From Odontocerum albicorne (lineage: Eukaryota; Arthropoda; Insecta; Trichoptera; Odontoceridae), in contig OX463845.1 in assembly GCA_949825065.1 (NCBI GenBank), positions 28,767,315 through 28,831,314 of the forward strand: a stretch of DNA of 64,000 nucleotides, in the 5' to 3' direction. Below the pieces are notes generated by a model. That model did not search any database. It had not been told where the DNA came from and saw only the letters and a list, made by a program, of their open reading frames with translations. This document shows positions 9,669-21,014 of the stretch, piece by piece (within the stretch, counting starts at the first letter, position 1; each line of letters starts with the position of its first letter). Made by a program: the position numbers and the translations under genes.

Positions 9669-10414
9669 TATATCCATATCTTTGATTCTGCACAATCTAA
9701 CAATTGACTAATTTTGCTACCCTTTGATGTTTATTCTTAAGGTGTTTATTAGATAGGATTTCCAGTCGTAGATTATTTTCTATGACTCAAGAATGTCTTC
9801 TACTATTTCTTCAAATCTTATAGTCCGCACAATCAAACAACTGATGAATTTAGCTACACTTTTGTGTACATTCCTATAGCATGTATGGGACAGGATTCCA
9901 GTCGGAGATTCTTTCTAAATCTTAAGAATGTTTTCCAATGTACCTTCATATATTTGATTCTACACAATCAAGCAACTTATGTATCTAGGTACACTTTTGT
10001 GTACATTCCTATAGTATGTAGTTGATAGGATTCCAGTCGGACATTATTTCTAAATCTTAAGAATGTCTTCTAATATACTTTCATATATTTGATTCGGCAC
10101 AATCAAACAGCTGATCAATTTAGCTACAATTTTGTGCACATTCCTAAAACATGTATAGGATAGGATTTCAGTTGGAGATTATTTCTAAATGTTGAGAATG
10201 TCTTTTAATAAACCATAATTTCTTTGAATCTGTATAATCAAACAACTGATGAATTTAGCTACCATTTTGTGTAAATTCCCATAATATGTACAGGGTAGGA
10301 TTTCAGTCGGAGATTCTCTCTAAATCTTAAGTATGCCTTCATATATTTGATTATGTACCTATACAATCAAATAACTGATGAATTTAGATTTTGTGTTTGA
10401 TGTTGAAATGTTTT

Positions 10415-11130
10415 ACAGATAGAGATGATATCAATATACGTAACTAAATACTTGATCCCTAAATATTCACGAAAGGATTCAAGTAACTACCGTTCAAACT
10501 TAACAATCATTACGTTTGTCTTGTATGGAAGCGATGGTAGGAAGTTGATCGGAACGGGAGCCACCACCTACGTCTTATGTTATAGGTACAGGCGAGGCAT
10601 TGTCTCTCGCAGGCGACACGGTGGCGCCAGGCGTGCGCCGGTCAACTCAAAATATTTATATTTATGGACATTGGACATTACGATACAGCAGTACGGTACC
10701 GCTTGTCTCAGCGGACACTATTATTATAATAAGTATTCAGGTGTTAACATTTTCTTTTCACCCATTCATATAAAAGATTCTCAAAACATTTTCAACATTG
10801 TCTCCATCATCACCATCGTGATATGTGTCTATCGGGTTAGGCAGAGATAACAGATCTTCACTTTATTATATACTGTTACACATCTTCCGGTGCTGCCACG
10901 TCTATACACCTCGTTATGCATACTACTCTATTACAAAGGCTTATCCCTCTTTCAGAATTTAATTAATTTGGTCGAGCCAGGTTTTTATAGGTCTTTCCAA
11001 AGTTCTCGTACCTTTCATACTATTTTACAGATTATTTTTGTAAATATTTTATCATTCATTCTTTATACGTGGTCAAACAATCTCAATACTCCTTTCTTCT
11101 ACTTAAGCACTGCACCTTCTTTCAATCCGG
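10415..11130. other. Unassigned, with a GC-rich island
   Basis: Open frames at 10425-10850 and 10890-11402 match no family I recognise. Bases 10540-10640 are clearly GC-richer (including GGTGGCGCCAGGCGTGCGCC) than the surroundings. This could be a decayed element or an old exon. No splice signals settle the matter. Confidence 0.35.
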
Positions 11131-11134
11131 ATTA

Positions 11135-11321
11135 TTTCGTTGAGTACAGTACACACGGTGGATTTATTGCTATGTGGCAATCCCTTCCCACTTACCAGAA
11201 AAAGGTGTTCAACAAGCCCGAAGTGAAAACCAGATTAGAACACAGTTGTTCCTGCAACCCCCCCCCCCCCCGGGTTTGGAATACAGGTGTCTTATCAACT
11301 AGGCTACAGAATGGAAACCAC
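11135..11321 (-). mobile_element. tRNA-derived SINE with expanded C-run
   Basis: The minus strand has the head (GTAGCCTAGTTGATAAGACA), the middle (CTAATCTGGTTTTCACTTCG) and the tail (GATTGCCACATAGCAATAAA). The C-rich part of the head has grown to 14 C on the plus strand (11258-11271), where other copies have four or five. Confidence 0.8.
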
Positions 11322-11739
11322 GAAGTGAAAAAAAAGGGAGAGAACATAAATAACATGATACTGCATGACGCGCAAATTCGTACAGCTTATTTATATTTTT
11401 AAGTTTTATTGTTATTTTAACTTTATTAATTTGTGATCAAAGTTTGAGAACCGTCTGTTTAGATACGAGGTTAAAATATTTAAACTTTAAACAAATCAGT
11501 ATATTACAGTGATTTAATCCCTCATTTGAAACTCGAATCATATCTAGCGGCTAACAGTTGTGAGATAAATAACAATTGGCTAGGGATATTCATTTAAATA
11601 TATAGGTAGTATATAGTCATTGCATTCATAACCGTTGAATGAAACCACAGACCAATGAATTACGTAGACCTTAATCTATTATTTCTCTAGGAATGGAATG
11701 AGTTTTTGTGGTTACAATTTACTGGAAAGTTTAAACGAA

Positions 11740-12400
11740 AAGTCGACAAATTTTCTTCTCCATTTCTAAAACTCTTTTATGAATACAATAGATTCTTTTT
11801 GAACGTATTGGAGGTTCGAGAGACCTCGGGTTGTCTTCAGGATGTCATTCGTACCATTTCGCCGTTTTATTTTAAACCTGAGAGATGTTTTAAAACTATT
11901 TCATAGATACAATCGTTTCTTATTGAATGAAGAAAAGGTTCGGGAGACCTCGGGTTGCTCTCCAGGATATGATTTGTACCGCTTTGTCGCTCTTTTTTTA
12001 AACCTGAGAGATTTATAAAAAAACTATTTCACAGACACAATAGTTATTTTTTGAACGGAAAAGAGGTTCGAAAGACCTCGGGTTGCCTTCAGAATCATAT
12101 TCATACTGTTTCACTGCTGTTTTTTCTAAACCTGAGAGGTTATTTAAAACTTTTTCATATAAATAATAGTTTCTTTTTGAAAGAGGGATGGGAGGTTCGA
12201 GAAGTCATGGGTTGCCTCCGGAGTGCTATTCACAACATTTCGCCGCTATTTTTCCTAAACCTGAGAAATTTATTCAAACTACGTAGTAGACACAACAGTT
12301 TCTTTTTTAATGGAGAGAGATTCGGGAGACCTTGTCGTTCGTGCCTTTTCGCCAATATTTTTTCTAAATCGGATGTTTTTTTTCAAGCTGATTATATATT
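11740..12400 (+). repeat. Tandem array, about 126-bp unit
   Basis: GTTCGAGAGACCTCGGGTTG recurs at 11814, 11938, 12066, 12195 and 12320 (spacings 124, 128, 129, 125). Each unit continues with a CCTAAACCTGAGAGATTTAT block and a CAATAGTTTCTTTTTGAACG block. Open frames run through it (11706-11906, 12051-12404), but the unit lengths are not constant modulo three, so this is not a protein repeat. Confidence 0.9.
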
Positions 12401-12529
12401 ATAAGTATTTAATTGAAATAATTGGTTAAAATATATTGCTGCATATCAAAAAAACACCTGAAATGAAAATGTGTGTTTTTTTATGTCAATACATAAAACT
12501 AAAACTGGTAATACGCTTATCATCATCAA

Positions 12530-12850
12530 CATCAGCTCTACAACCCAGGTTGAGTCTTGGACGCCTGTAGAATTTTATGATACCTATCTCAGCAGCATCC
12601 CTCTCTTATTGGTTATACTCCGAGTGCGGCAGTTCTCTGTCACACCATTCTGCAATCTCAGCTTTGATCTCTCTACTCTCCTACGCTCCATCAGATCGCT
12701 GAAGAAAGCCTTTCTTTCAAGGTGGTGGTCCTTGTGTTTAAGCCGGCGGAGTCTAGCATTTTTTATAATTTTTGCTACCTTGGCTACATCATACATGGTG
12801 TAAAATTTTTCGTTGTACCTTTGTCCACACGCGGCATTATCATAACATAA
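12530..12850 (-). pseudogene. LINE ORF2 C-terminal remnant (different subfamily)
   Basis: A 70-codon minus-strand frame reads KIIKNARLRRLKHKDHHLER, then ERSKLRLQNGVTENCRTRSI, and continues past a stop to GVQDSTWVVEL. The order matches the W-x-GH, GRPKLRW-x-DGV and EAKTHxGL blocks at the C-terminus of many arthropod LINE proteins. Key tryptophans and glycines are lost, so it is a relic. Confidence 0.6.
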
Positions 12851-12854
12851 ATTG

Positions 12855-13830
12855 GACTATAAATTCTGCAAATAATCTATCTTTTAAAGGTATTGAGAAT
12901 ACTTTCGCCCCGCTTTGTAAGGCTGCATACGTTGGTCTTTAAAGTGTCAAATGAATTGGGTTTTTATGTTTATGGAAAGCAGGCGAGTCTTAACGGGATA
13001 AAGCTAAAATAGCATGTATTTGCTAATACACGTATTGTAATCCTAAAATGAAAATCTAGGAAGCAGAAATATGATGTATACTCGTGAACAAAAATTTAAG
13101 GAGTTACGTTGAAAAATCTAATTATGGGTGAATTAAAACAGACAATTGATTTTAAGACTAGACTACTTTTGATATTAGCTTATCCCTTCGAACAAATTAA
13201 AATATGTAGTCTGTCTTGAGATTTACATATCTCAATTTAATACAGAAGATCGTTGGTTTGGCTTATCCGCAGTGAAGTATGGTTCATGGATAGCATGGAC
13301 ATTTTTGTCATCTATAATGAACATTTTATGTTAACTCCTATATTAGGGTCATTTTATGTTTAATCCGTATTGGGAAATTATACTGAAACAAGAATATGGG
13401 AGTTTTTTCCCACATAAATTCTGCGATTAACAGTCAAAATATACAATTTACCTTAAAAAGAAAGTTGATCTTAAAAAAAAAACGAAAAATCACAAATGTA
13501 TTCTCGCCATAAACAACTCATCGCAAATATGGTAAAGAAGTATGGTATACTTTGTTTTCAAGTCAACATCGTTCCTTTAAGTTTTTACGATGTACAGGTC
13601 CGACACCAAAATAATTATTTATTTAAGGCAACAACAAATCGAAATTTTCGCATTTATTAAAATTTTATTAATTATAAGTTTTTAATTTTAATATTTTATC
13701 TTGGTGACAGAGTTAAAGCTCCATATTCAATCCCCTGTATTTCCACAAAGTAATACATCCTTTAGAAAGAACGATTTGTGTAACTGAGAATAATGAAAAC
13801 AGAAAGTTATATATAATAGTAATATAAATA
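12855..13830. other. No gene seen
   Basis: AT-rich sequence with no frame, repeat or RNA gene recognised. Confidence 0.5.
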
Positions 13831-13834
13831 TAAC

Positions 13835-14008
13835 GACAATTTATATAACACCCTTTAGAGAGCAGAATCTCACTCACAGATTCAAAATGTTGTTCCCACT
13901 AGATAAGGTACTTCATCGTATTTAAATATGTTTAGAAAAATATATTTGGTAAGAAAACCGCAGAAATCTTACCAAGGGAATATGAACAACAAAGAAATCT
14001 TTGTAATT
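13835..14008 (+). mobile_element. Multi-hairpin dispersed repeat, copy D (internally shortened)
   Basis: The head ATAACACCCTTTAGAGAGCA at about 13846 runs, after a deletion, into the hairpin body: ATATGTTTAGAAAAATATAT, then GGTAAGAAAACCGCAGAAAT closing with CTTACC, and AACAAAGAAATCTTTGTAAT. Its end abuts the Penelope-type terminus that follows. Confidence 0.65.
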
Positions 14009-14110
14009 TGTTTTGTCAAATACTTTATTCCACTTTACGTAACGGTATAACCCTACCGGTTTCAAGACTTTCACCTCATCATCAGGAACAAGACTTGTTT
14101 GTGCTCCCCT
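14005..14110 (-). mobile_element. Solo terminus of a Penelope-like element
   Basis: The minus strand reads CCTGATGATGAGGTGAAAGT, CTTGAAACCGGTAGGGTTAT, then ACCGTTACGTAAAGTGGAAT. The same block forms both arms of the elements at 42393-42996 and 48441-48690, one of which encloses a GIY-YIG coding piece. Only one arm is present here. The CTGATGA...GAAA arrangement resembles a hammerhead ribozyme core. Confidence 0.6.
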
Positions 14111-14149
14111 CTACTTTTAACTTTCAGTACCTTATTTTATCAAGAATTT

Positions 14150-14936
14150 TCAGAATCAGTTTTAAAAAAGATAGAATTAAGAATGGTAATATAATTTGTT
14201 CATATTTAGATATCAAACTTACCAGCAAGTTCTACTCTGTCGGCGTGTCTTGGTTACAGGTAGTGTGGCGCCGCTCCATATCTCGGTGGTCACCATAAAG
14301 GATGTCTTTCCATAAAAGGTCCAGATAGGGGCCTTGGGATATAACATGTTATCTCAACGTTTTCCTCAGGTATTCCTCGAATATTAATTTCCACCATTAA
14401 CAGTGTCCTTCTCGATCCATGAGACTACCTTGACTTAAGATGTATGAATAACTGGATACAGTGGAGTACAACTGAACGGGTGGAATACATTGTATCACAA
14501 AGATATTTGTCATGCATTATATTATTGACTCTGCCTAGTATGACAGGCAAATATCGTGATAATATACATAAATGAAGTGTAGAACTTCAAAATTTCTAGT
14601 ATTTTTTTTCATTTAGTCAAGAGATAGCACATATTTCAATTCAAGACAATTAAAGAATGGCACTTACTTGAAACACAATTTATTTTATTTAATGGCCTTG
14701 ACATATTAAAGGTTTTGTATCATGGACAAATATATCAGAAAGTACAAAAAAACATGCAGTGGTTTATTAATAATTTCAAGATAAAAAAATGTGAATTAAT
14801 AATATTTTAACAAGCATAAACAATAAAATTTAAAGAATTTACAGAATAATACTCAATTTGTGAGTATTTTCCTAAAGGAGATGAGCGACTCATGAAAAAC
14901 GCTGATCTGTGGACTAACGCAGTTAAAAAGTATGAT

Positions 14937-14938
<2 letters not shown>
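14150..14938. other. No gene seen
   Basis: No supported feature. The open frame 14008-14298 is partly the Penelope terminus read in an unintended direction. Confidence 0.5.

Positions 14939-14988
<50 letters not shown>
14939..14988 (+). repeat. (AT)n microsatellite at a gap edge
   Basis: About 25 AT dinucleotides run directly into the N block, and an AT also follows it on the right. The true array length is unknown. Confidence 0.95.
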
Positions 14989-15188
14989 NNNNNNNNNNNN
15001 NNNNNNNNNNNNNNNNNNNNNNNNNNNNNNNNNNNNNNNNNNNNNNNNNNNNNNNNNNNNNNNNNNNNNNNNNNNNNNNNNNNNNNNNNNNNNNNNNNNN
15101 NNNNNNNNNNNNNNNNNNNNNNNNNNNNNNNNNNNNNNNNNNNNNNNNNNNNNNNNNNNNNNNNNNNNNNNNNNNNNNNNNNNNNNNN
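14989..15188. other. Assembly gap (200 N)
   Basis: Exactly 200 undetermined bases. The round number suggests a placeholder rather than a measured length. Confidence 0.98.
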
Positions 15189-15419
15189 ATATGTAAGTAC
15201 TTATAAAGCGGTCTGGAGTTCAAACAGCTCATTAAGTTGCCAGTACTTTCCCAGAAAATTTCGAATGCAGTAAAACTATATGTTACCTATTTAAAGTCTA
15301 GGAGTAACCAATCGGTCCGAAGCAGAATCTTAATATATCGATGAATTTAAAATAAATATAATCTCTTTAATATGAGAAAATATAATATATATACAAAAAT
15401 AGCGGAAATGAAACGTAAA

Positions 15420-15600
15420 TAAATAGGAAAACCGGCATCACACTATGAATAACTTGAAGAATATATGGAGATATCGGAGAACACTAGATCTACCAATGTA
15501 CCTAAACCTCATAAAAACGTTGATTTTCCTAATCCTTCTGTATGGTACCGAAACATGAATATTAAGAGAAAAGGGATGCCAAATCATAGACCCCTTGTAT
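15420..15600 (+). pseudogene. LINE ORF2 fragment
   Basis: Around 15493-15590 the frame reads MYLNLIKTLIFLILLYGTET and, after a stop, ILREKGCQ. This is the conserved ...YGxETW-x-L... junction that follows the RT domain in LINEs. Both flanks are decayed. Confidence 0.6.
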
Positions 15601-15609
15601 AGTATATAT

Positions 15610-17425
15610 AGTGCTAGCTACTTATTTTTACCAATGTTCACGGATTTCTCCTGTTACACAAATAGGGTACTAGTTAACTTATCGGGAAGGAAGAATATCA
15701 GCAGTATTCTTCTCATACTGCTAGGCGGTACCTAGAATATATCCACAGTGTCACTCAATTGATTCAATATCCATACCACGCGTTACTGAGCGTTTAGTCA
15801 TAATATTCGTTCTGTAAGTCGGTATGTGAAACAGAAGGTGATTTCTTGAACGGCTATATTTGTCGAGGATTTTTATATTTAATGCTTCTAGTAGCGGGAC
15901 AATTAAAACTACCTTGAAAAACCTTCAGTAGGAATATCGCAATGGGTTCTTGCTTTCGTGTTGCAAGGTTTTTATAGTTGCACACCGTGAGAAGTTCAAC
16001 GTGGTTTGATATCTGAAGATTTTTTTAATTCGTTCTTTATTATTATTATATTTAAGCTGATAAGGAGTTCAAACTGTTGACGCGTATTCTAATTAGATAG
16101 TTGTACAAGTTTCACAGGATATTGGTGCTGTTAAATGTTACGTGTACAGTGGATGGTTCGCAGGACGAATTCATTAATTATGAAAGAAATACAAGTTGAA
16201 CAGTGTTAAGCTTCAATAATACAATTGCAAAAATAGAAGAGTCCAGATCAGGAAGCTGATCACCATCGTGATCCAACCAATAGATCACTCTAAGAGTGTA
16301 GTAGAAATGCTACAGACTTTGAGAAATAGAGGCGTATCATTATTTCTGTAATGCTGTCAATTCGCACGCAAGATCAAGTCCAATGATCACAAATGTTCTT
16401 AAAAAATAGAAACGAATTAAAAAGTGAAATATAAAAATAAATAATTAATATCTAAATCAACGGATCAAATCGTAAACAACTGTTTAATAAAATGATAATA
16501 TTGGTGTGAACATTGTTATATGAACATTAGTAGTATTTCAATATTTTATCAAAGTCAAGTACTCGATTTTAATATTTGCACAAGTGAAATAAATTGTTTT
16601 CAAATACCATAAAAGTTTCATGTAATGTTTGTCTACACCAGAGTAATTTGTTTATTGAGAAAAGTAATAGTTAATGCTCAATGATTTTAAATTATGTAGG
16701 TATATTTCATATAAAACGGTATGGTTGTGAGTAGAGATCCAAATCGGTAGCAAGGCGTTAAAACGAGTCGTTAAATTTAAATATCTCCGGCAGTCGAATC
16801 TCAAGTTCATTCATCGTATTCCCTTAAACATATTCAATTTAGCGATGAAAATACATTGAATAGCATGTCTGGGAGACAACATTATTTTCGGCCTCATTAA
16901 AATGACAAAATGTCAGTTTTGTTGATTTTGTTTCATTTACAACAGAAAGAAAGAGAATGCGTAAAAGTATTTCATCAATTGGAAACTGAATTCCACATAA
17001 TACATATTTGATTGACTAAACAGTCGAGAGGACGTGCAGTACCGGGCTGTGGACCGACATTGGTGGAGGCGTTTTAGTGCTGTTTTCTTGATGAAAGGTA
17101 CAGGATGATGATAATCACTTTAAATTGTTGAATGTTAAACCGATCCGAAGCCAGTATTATTTAACACAGTGAATTTCATTGACTTATTGCATATAAAATG
17201 TATAACTGAATAATTGCACCAAAATATTTTAAATTTGGTATTTTTTTAAATTTTGCATATTATTTTTTAATGTAAAGATTCTCTTACCTGTATAAGAAAC
17301 TTAAAGGCATCTGGTAAGAAAACTCAAGGAATACTGAAAAGAAAATGGCCATTTCTTAACAAAAAATCAAATACCTTGTCGAAATTCAGATTCTTCCGTT
17401 CAAAAAGCAAATAGTAAAATACAAT
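15610..17425. other. No gene seen
   Basis: A long AT-rich stretch with no open frame above about 60 codons, no window-wide repeat family and no RNA gene recognised. Confidence 0.5.
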
Positions 17426-17427
17426 TG

Positions 17428-17434
17428 AAAAAAA
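17428..17434 (-). terminator. Pol III terminator of tRNA-Arg
   Basis: Seven T on the minus strand, starting eight bases past the tRNA 3' end at 17442. This is a standard RNA polymerase III stop. Confidence 0.85.
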
Positions 17435-17441
17435 TAATATT

Positions 17442-17514
17442 CGATCCTGCCAGGATTCGAACCTGGAATCTTCTGATCCGTAGTCAGACGCGTTATCCGT
17501 TGCGCCACAGGACC
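17442..17514 (-). tRNA. tRNA-Arg (anticodon ACG)
   Basis: A 73-nt cloverleaf. The acceptor stem GGTCCTG pairs with CAGGATC (one G-U pair) and has G as discriminator base. The anticodon stem is TCTGA/TCAGA with loop CTACGGA, so the anticodon is ACG, read as inosine-CG for CGU/CGC/CGA arginine codons. The T-arm is CCAGG-TTCGAAT-CCTGG. The internal A box (TGGCGCAACGG region) and B box (GGTTCGAATCC) are intact. There is no intron. It is identical over all 73 bases to the gene at 25821-25893, and a decayed copy faces it 210 bp away at 17724. Confidence 0.97.
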
Positions 17515-17723
17515 GGCGAATGCGATTGAGATAAATTAACACAAAACAACACGACATGAAAACAGACTTTTTATCTACTCTCATTATTTCAGGTGACCGA
17601 ATTAATTATTCAACTTGTCTTAATTAATTGGAACAAATTTCATTTTGAAACTTACTTTCAAACAGATATAATCAATTTACGAGTGCATTGTTTTTCATTG
17701 ATTAATAAACTATATTTTGTATC

Positions 17724-17796
17724 GTTCCTGTGGCGTAACGGATAACGCGTCTGACTACAGATCAGAAGATTACAGGTTCGAATCCTCGCTGGCTTG
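17724..17796 (+). pseudogene. Decayed tRNA-Arg copy (anticodon position reads ACA)
   Basis: Colinear with the 17442-17514 tRNA over 73 bases but on the opposite strand. Changes fall in every stem. The acceptor 5' strand GTTCCTG no longer pairs with the 3' strand (CTGGCTT), the T-stem ACAGG/CCTCG has mismatches, and the anticodon loop is CTACAGA. The B box stays intact, so it may still bind Pol III factors, but a functional tRNA is unlikely. Confidence 0.8.
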
Positions 17797-17934
17797 AAAC
17801 ATGTATTTTTTTAAAACCATACTATTTTTTATATTCAGATTTATATGACTTTCGAGACGCAAAAGATATTTGGTGATGATATTTTGCTATATACCATTTA
17901 TTACCATTTACCACTTCACAGCATTTATTTCTAG

Positions 17935-18385
17935 ACTCTCCTATGGCGACACATATCATTATCCTCTTCTATATCCATACACCTTCTTGTACAGCTCCTA
18001 AGATTTTTCTATTTTTTATAGTTTCTTCCTTCAAAATATCGTTCACTTGATCGAAACATACTTTCTTTGGTCTTCGTCTACCACGCCTTCCACTCACATT
18101 TGCAATGTATATTGTTTTTTTAGTTTTTCTTTATCCAATCGCTATACATACCTAAATAATTTTAGGGTGCATCTCATACATCAGCCTTAAATTTACATTC
18201 ATCTCTAATCATTTCATTTCGTATCCTTTCTTACATTATCACCCCATACATTCTTCTCAGTGAACTCATTTCTACAACATTTATTCGGCTCCTTTCAATG
18301 TTTTTCCACGTTTCACATCCATACACCAAAAATGACACTCAAATACCATTGTGGGGTGTAATCTTAGCTGTCCGGTTTAAGAAAT
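17935..18385 (-). pseudogene. LINE ORF2 C-terminal remnant
   Basis: Read on the minus strand: LVYGCETWKNIERSRINVVE near 18300, RRMYGVIM, RIRNEMIRDECKFKADV, and CTRRCMDIEEDNDMCRHRRV near 17945-18000. Stops and frameshifts separate the pieces. The block order is that of the long C-terminal region after RT in a common arthropod LINE group. Paralogues lie at 22800(-), 26570, 41975, 43690, 45905, 51150(-), 52506 and 57645. Confidence 0.75.
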
Positions 18386-18602
18386 ATTTTTATTTTATAT
18401 CTTACATAGTTTGAAATCGTACACAGAAGTAAGCGTAGTAAGCGTCAAGTAACAAATATGCCATCTCGTTTTAAAAATACACTACACAGAGGGAGATAAA
18501 CATATTATACGAATACATCATTTCTCTCATGCATTCATGAAAGAAGCTGGCCAACTACTGTATCTTTGTATGAAATAAAAACGCAAAAAGACATTTTTAC
18601 AA

Positions 18603-18710
18603 TTTTGTGATATTTAAGGACGACAGCGTCGCTTTCGATGAAATATTTTTTCCCGATTTTGTGATATTTAAGGACAAACAACATCGCTCTTGAAATATTT
18701 TTATTTGAAC
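18603..18710 (+). repeat. 54-bp tandem duplication
   Basis: TTTTGTGATATTTAAGGAC begins at 18603 and again at 18657. Each is followed by an ACATCGCT-like block and GAAATATTTTT. Confidence 0.8.
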
Positions 18711-19243
18711 ATTTATGTATGAAATACACATGCGGACATATTCGTATTCACATCAAGTCCAAGCTCTGAAAATAAAAAGATTGTCCCTGCGCCGCAGCCA
18801 AACAAATATTGAGTTCAAAATTTAGACAATAAGCGTAAATCACGTTTATATTTGGAAAAAAAAAAACGATCCATCTCACGATATATTTTTTTTTCGCTTT
18901 GTTGGAAATATCCACGATACAGTAAACTTTTACTGTCTTCATATTTTTATATTGTACATAACATATAGCATTATTGAGAGGTAAACAAAGCCAAATAAAC
19001 AAAAAAAACCGTGCGTTGAATCCTTCACTGTAATACGAATATATGGTAAACGTGGTATAAGCTTTTCGTCTTTATTTTTTGTAATTAATATTTGTTTTTA
19101 TTTTCAGAACGTGTGCTTGATTTGAATACGAGTATTCCAGCATTTTGGGAATAACGATTAAATTATGCAAACATACGAGTATTTATTGAGAGTTCTCACG
19201 AGCAGGAATAGACGAGACTTTTAAATATTAATTCATTTACTTG

Positions 19244-19311
19244 AAAAGTATCTGTAATATGCATTCATATTATGATATATAAAAGTATCTGTAATATGCA
19301 TTCATATTATG
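19244..19311 (+). repeat. 36-bp tandem duplication
   Basis: AAAAGTATCTGTAATATGCA plus TTCATATTATG occurs at 19244-19274 and again at 19280-19310 with no differences. Confidence 0.9.
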
Positions 19312-20719
19312 TCTAATTAAAATCAAGATATGTAAAAACAAGTGTTTTCAAGTGTAAATCAAATTACATGAATCTGTTATCTGTCATTTATCGTGACCTC
19401 AATAAATTAGGTTTTACCTATATCTTACCTAGAAAATATAAACATTAAAAAATAGGTTAACACTTGTTGAAATGTGTAGATTATTTTTAATTCCTTTGTT
19501 GAAAAGTCTCATTAACTTGATAAGTTGTTAGACCTAATTACTAGTATATATCACGTAAGTCGACCTTGGCATACTGCATCAATTCAAAATTGTGTGTGTT
19601 TGGTTATCTGTAAATTTTGCGCATGTAAACCAGCTATATCAGAGCAGGCAATGAGAAGCAGAGATGGCTGATATAAAGCTTTATCTTACGTAAAAATATA
19701 TAAACGTATACGTAAAAATTTACGCTGAATTTAAGTTCAATAACTTTAGAGTAAAATATCTACTTACAAAAAATATTTGTTCAAGCTCATATTTTCAAAG
19801 TACAGGGAGTGATCTGATACGATCCGTGCGTGAGCTAATTGCTCGTCGGAAGTGCTTATATTTCATATTCTCCCTAAAATTTCCCTTGGGATCACCAGCA
19901 TGAATAATGTATCGTCCCGCTATCCAGAGTAGGGATGTTTCAAGCTGCTACGGCGTGTGCAGGTCGCCTTCTCACTAAACCTTGAGCAATGAAATATAAT
20001 AGATCAGAGGTATCAAATTATTTATACTTGCGAGCAAAATACTTATATGATAAAAAAAACACTATAACTGCTCAATCAAATTAAGACCCCGCTTCTCCGC
20101 CGATGAATATCCATAAAAAACAAAAAGGCGTTATATTTCAAAATGCTACACGTAAAATACTATTTTTTTTTCATATGTGAAGTTGTGTTCTCAAAGTTTC
20201 AACACGCATTATTAACTAGGTATTTTATTTAAAACCCGCTCTAGTTATCACGTCAAAAGACTGAGAAAAACTAAAAATTGAATTAAATAATTTAAAATGC
20301 AGTGAAATAAAACAAAATACTTTTTATTTCAATTTGTGTTAGAAAAACATGAAAAATTTCTAATGATTCGTTGAAGCTAAATTTTAATTTTCATGTTATA
20401 CTAAGCGAACACCATTTTCAATCCACTGACATACTCGTAGATTACTGCTTGAGAAGGCAAATATTTGCTCTTGCTTTGTCAATATGGAGTTAATCGTCAT
20501 GGGGCCGTTTATTTGCAGAGTGCGTGTTTTTTTGTTGCTATCCTTGATATTTTGAATAAGGCATTACATGTCAACTCTCTTTTACTAAACCAATGGCGTG
20601 AAAATTAAAATTGAATATAAGACTTTTAAAATAAAATAATCTAATTCTTGAGACTCGTTGAACGATACAACTGAGACTTCTCCTGCATTATATATTATAT
20701 TTACTTATTTATTTAAATG

Positions 20720-20972
20720 ACGACCTCCTTAGCTTGTTTGGTAAGAGGATTTTTTCCACCCAGGAGCTTCGGGTTCGATTCTCGATGGTATCCAATCTGA
20801 TAAAAGTGTTCGTCTGGTAATCATACTCCTAGTTGGTGAGATGTTGGTGCCCTTTTCTTGATTTTTACTTGTGGACTCTTTTTTATCTCTCTGATAGGTT
20901 GGAAGAGATTACCACATGGCAATAAAACCGGCAGGTTGTACTGTATACGACATTATAATATAATACAATACT
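20720..20972 (+). mobile_element. tRNA-derived SINE, nearly full length
   Basis: The head CGACCTCCTTAGCTTGTTTG contains the A box, and GCTTCGGGTTCGATTCTCG contains a good B box. The middle (GTTCGTCTGGTAATCATACT) is diverged. The tail GATTACCACATGGCAATAAA and CCGGCAGGTTGTACTGTATA leads into TAATACAATAC. Confidence 0.85.
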
Positions 20973-21014
20973 CATACGCTCTTTACGTGTTCAAATATTC
21001 TATCCTTTTCATAT

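Larger units (their letters stand above)
9270..10410 (+). repeat. Degenerate tandem array, about 130-bp unit
   Basis: The segment (T)TTGATTCTGCACAATCAAA recurs near 9305, 9443, 9545, 9678, 9818, 9955, 10089, 10215 and 10341, which is about nine units of 100-140 bp. Each unit has a TTCCTATAGTATGT block and a CAGTCGGAGATTCTTTCTAA block. Divergence is higher on the left than on the right. Two units carry the inserted octamer described elsewhere (9600, 9661). Confidence 0.85.
18390..20715. other. No gene; two small local duplications
   Basis: AT-rich sequence with no coding support. Apart from the two short duplications listed separately (18603 and 19244), nothing is recognised. The interval 19800-19990 is somewhat GC-richer. 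Confidence 0.45.

Noticed and set aside
10425..11402. Two plus-strand frames of 141 and 170 codons as host genes
   Set aside because: No domain is recognised, and the second runs through a reverse-oriented SINE and its C14 run, so it cannot be a conserved protein.
14892..15273. Three open frames crossing the N block
   Set aside because: They consist of translated (AT)n and undetermined bases and carry no information.
20760..20790. Possible tRNA genes at SINE heads (20720, 31186, 41208, 48231)
   Set aside because: B boxes are good, but there is no acceptor stem or proper anticodon arm, and all are followed by the same SINE body.
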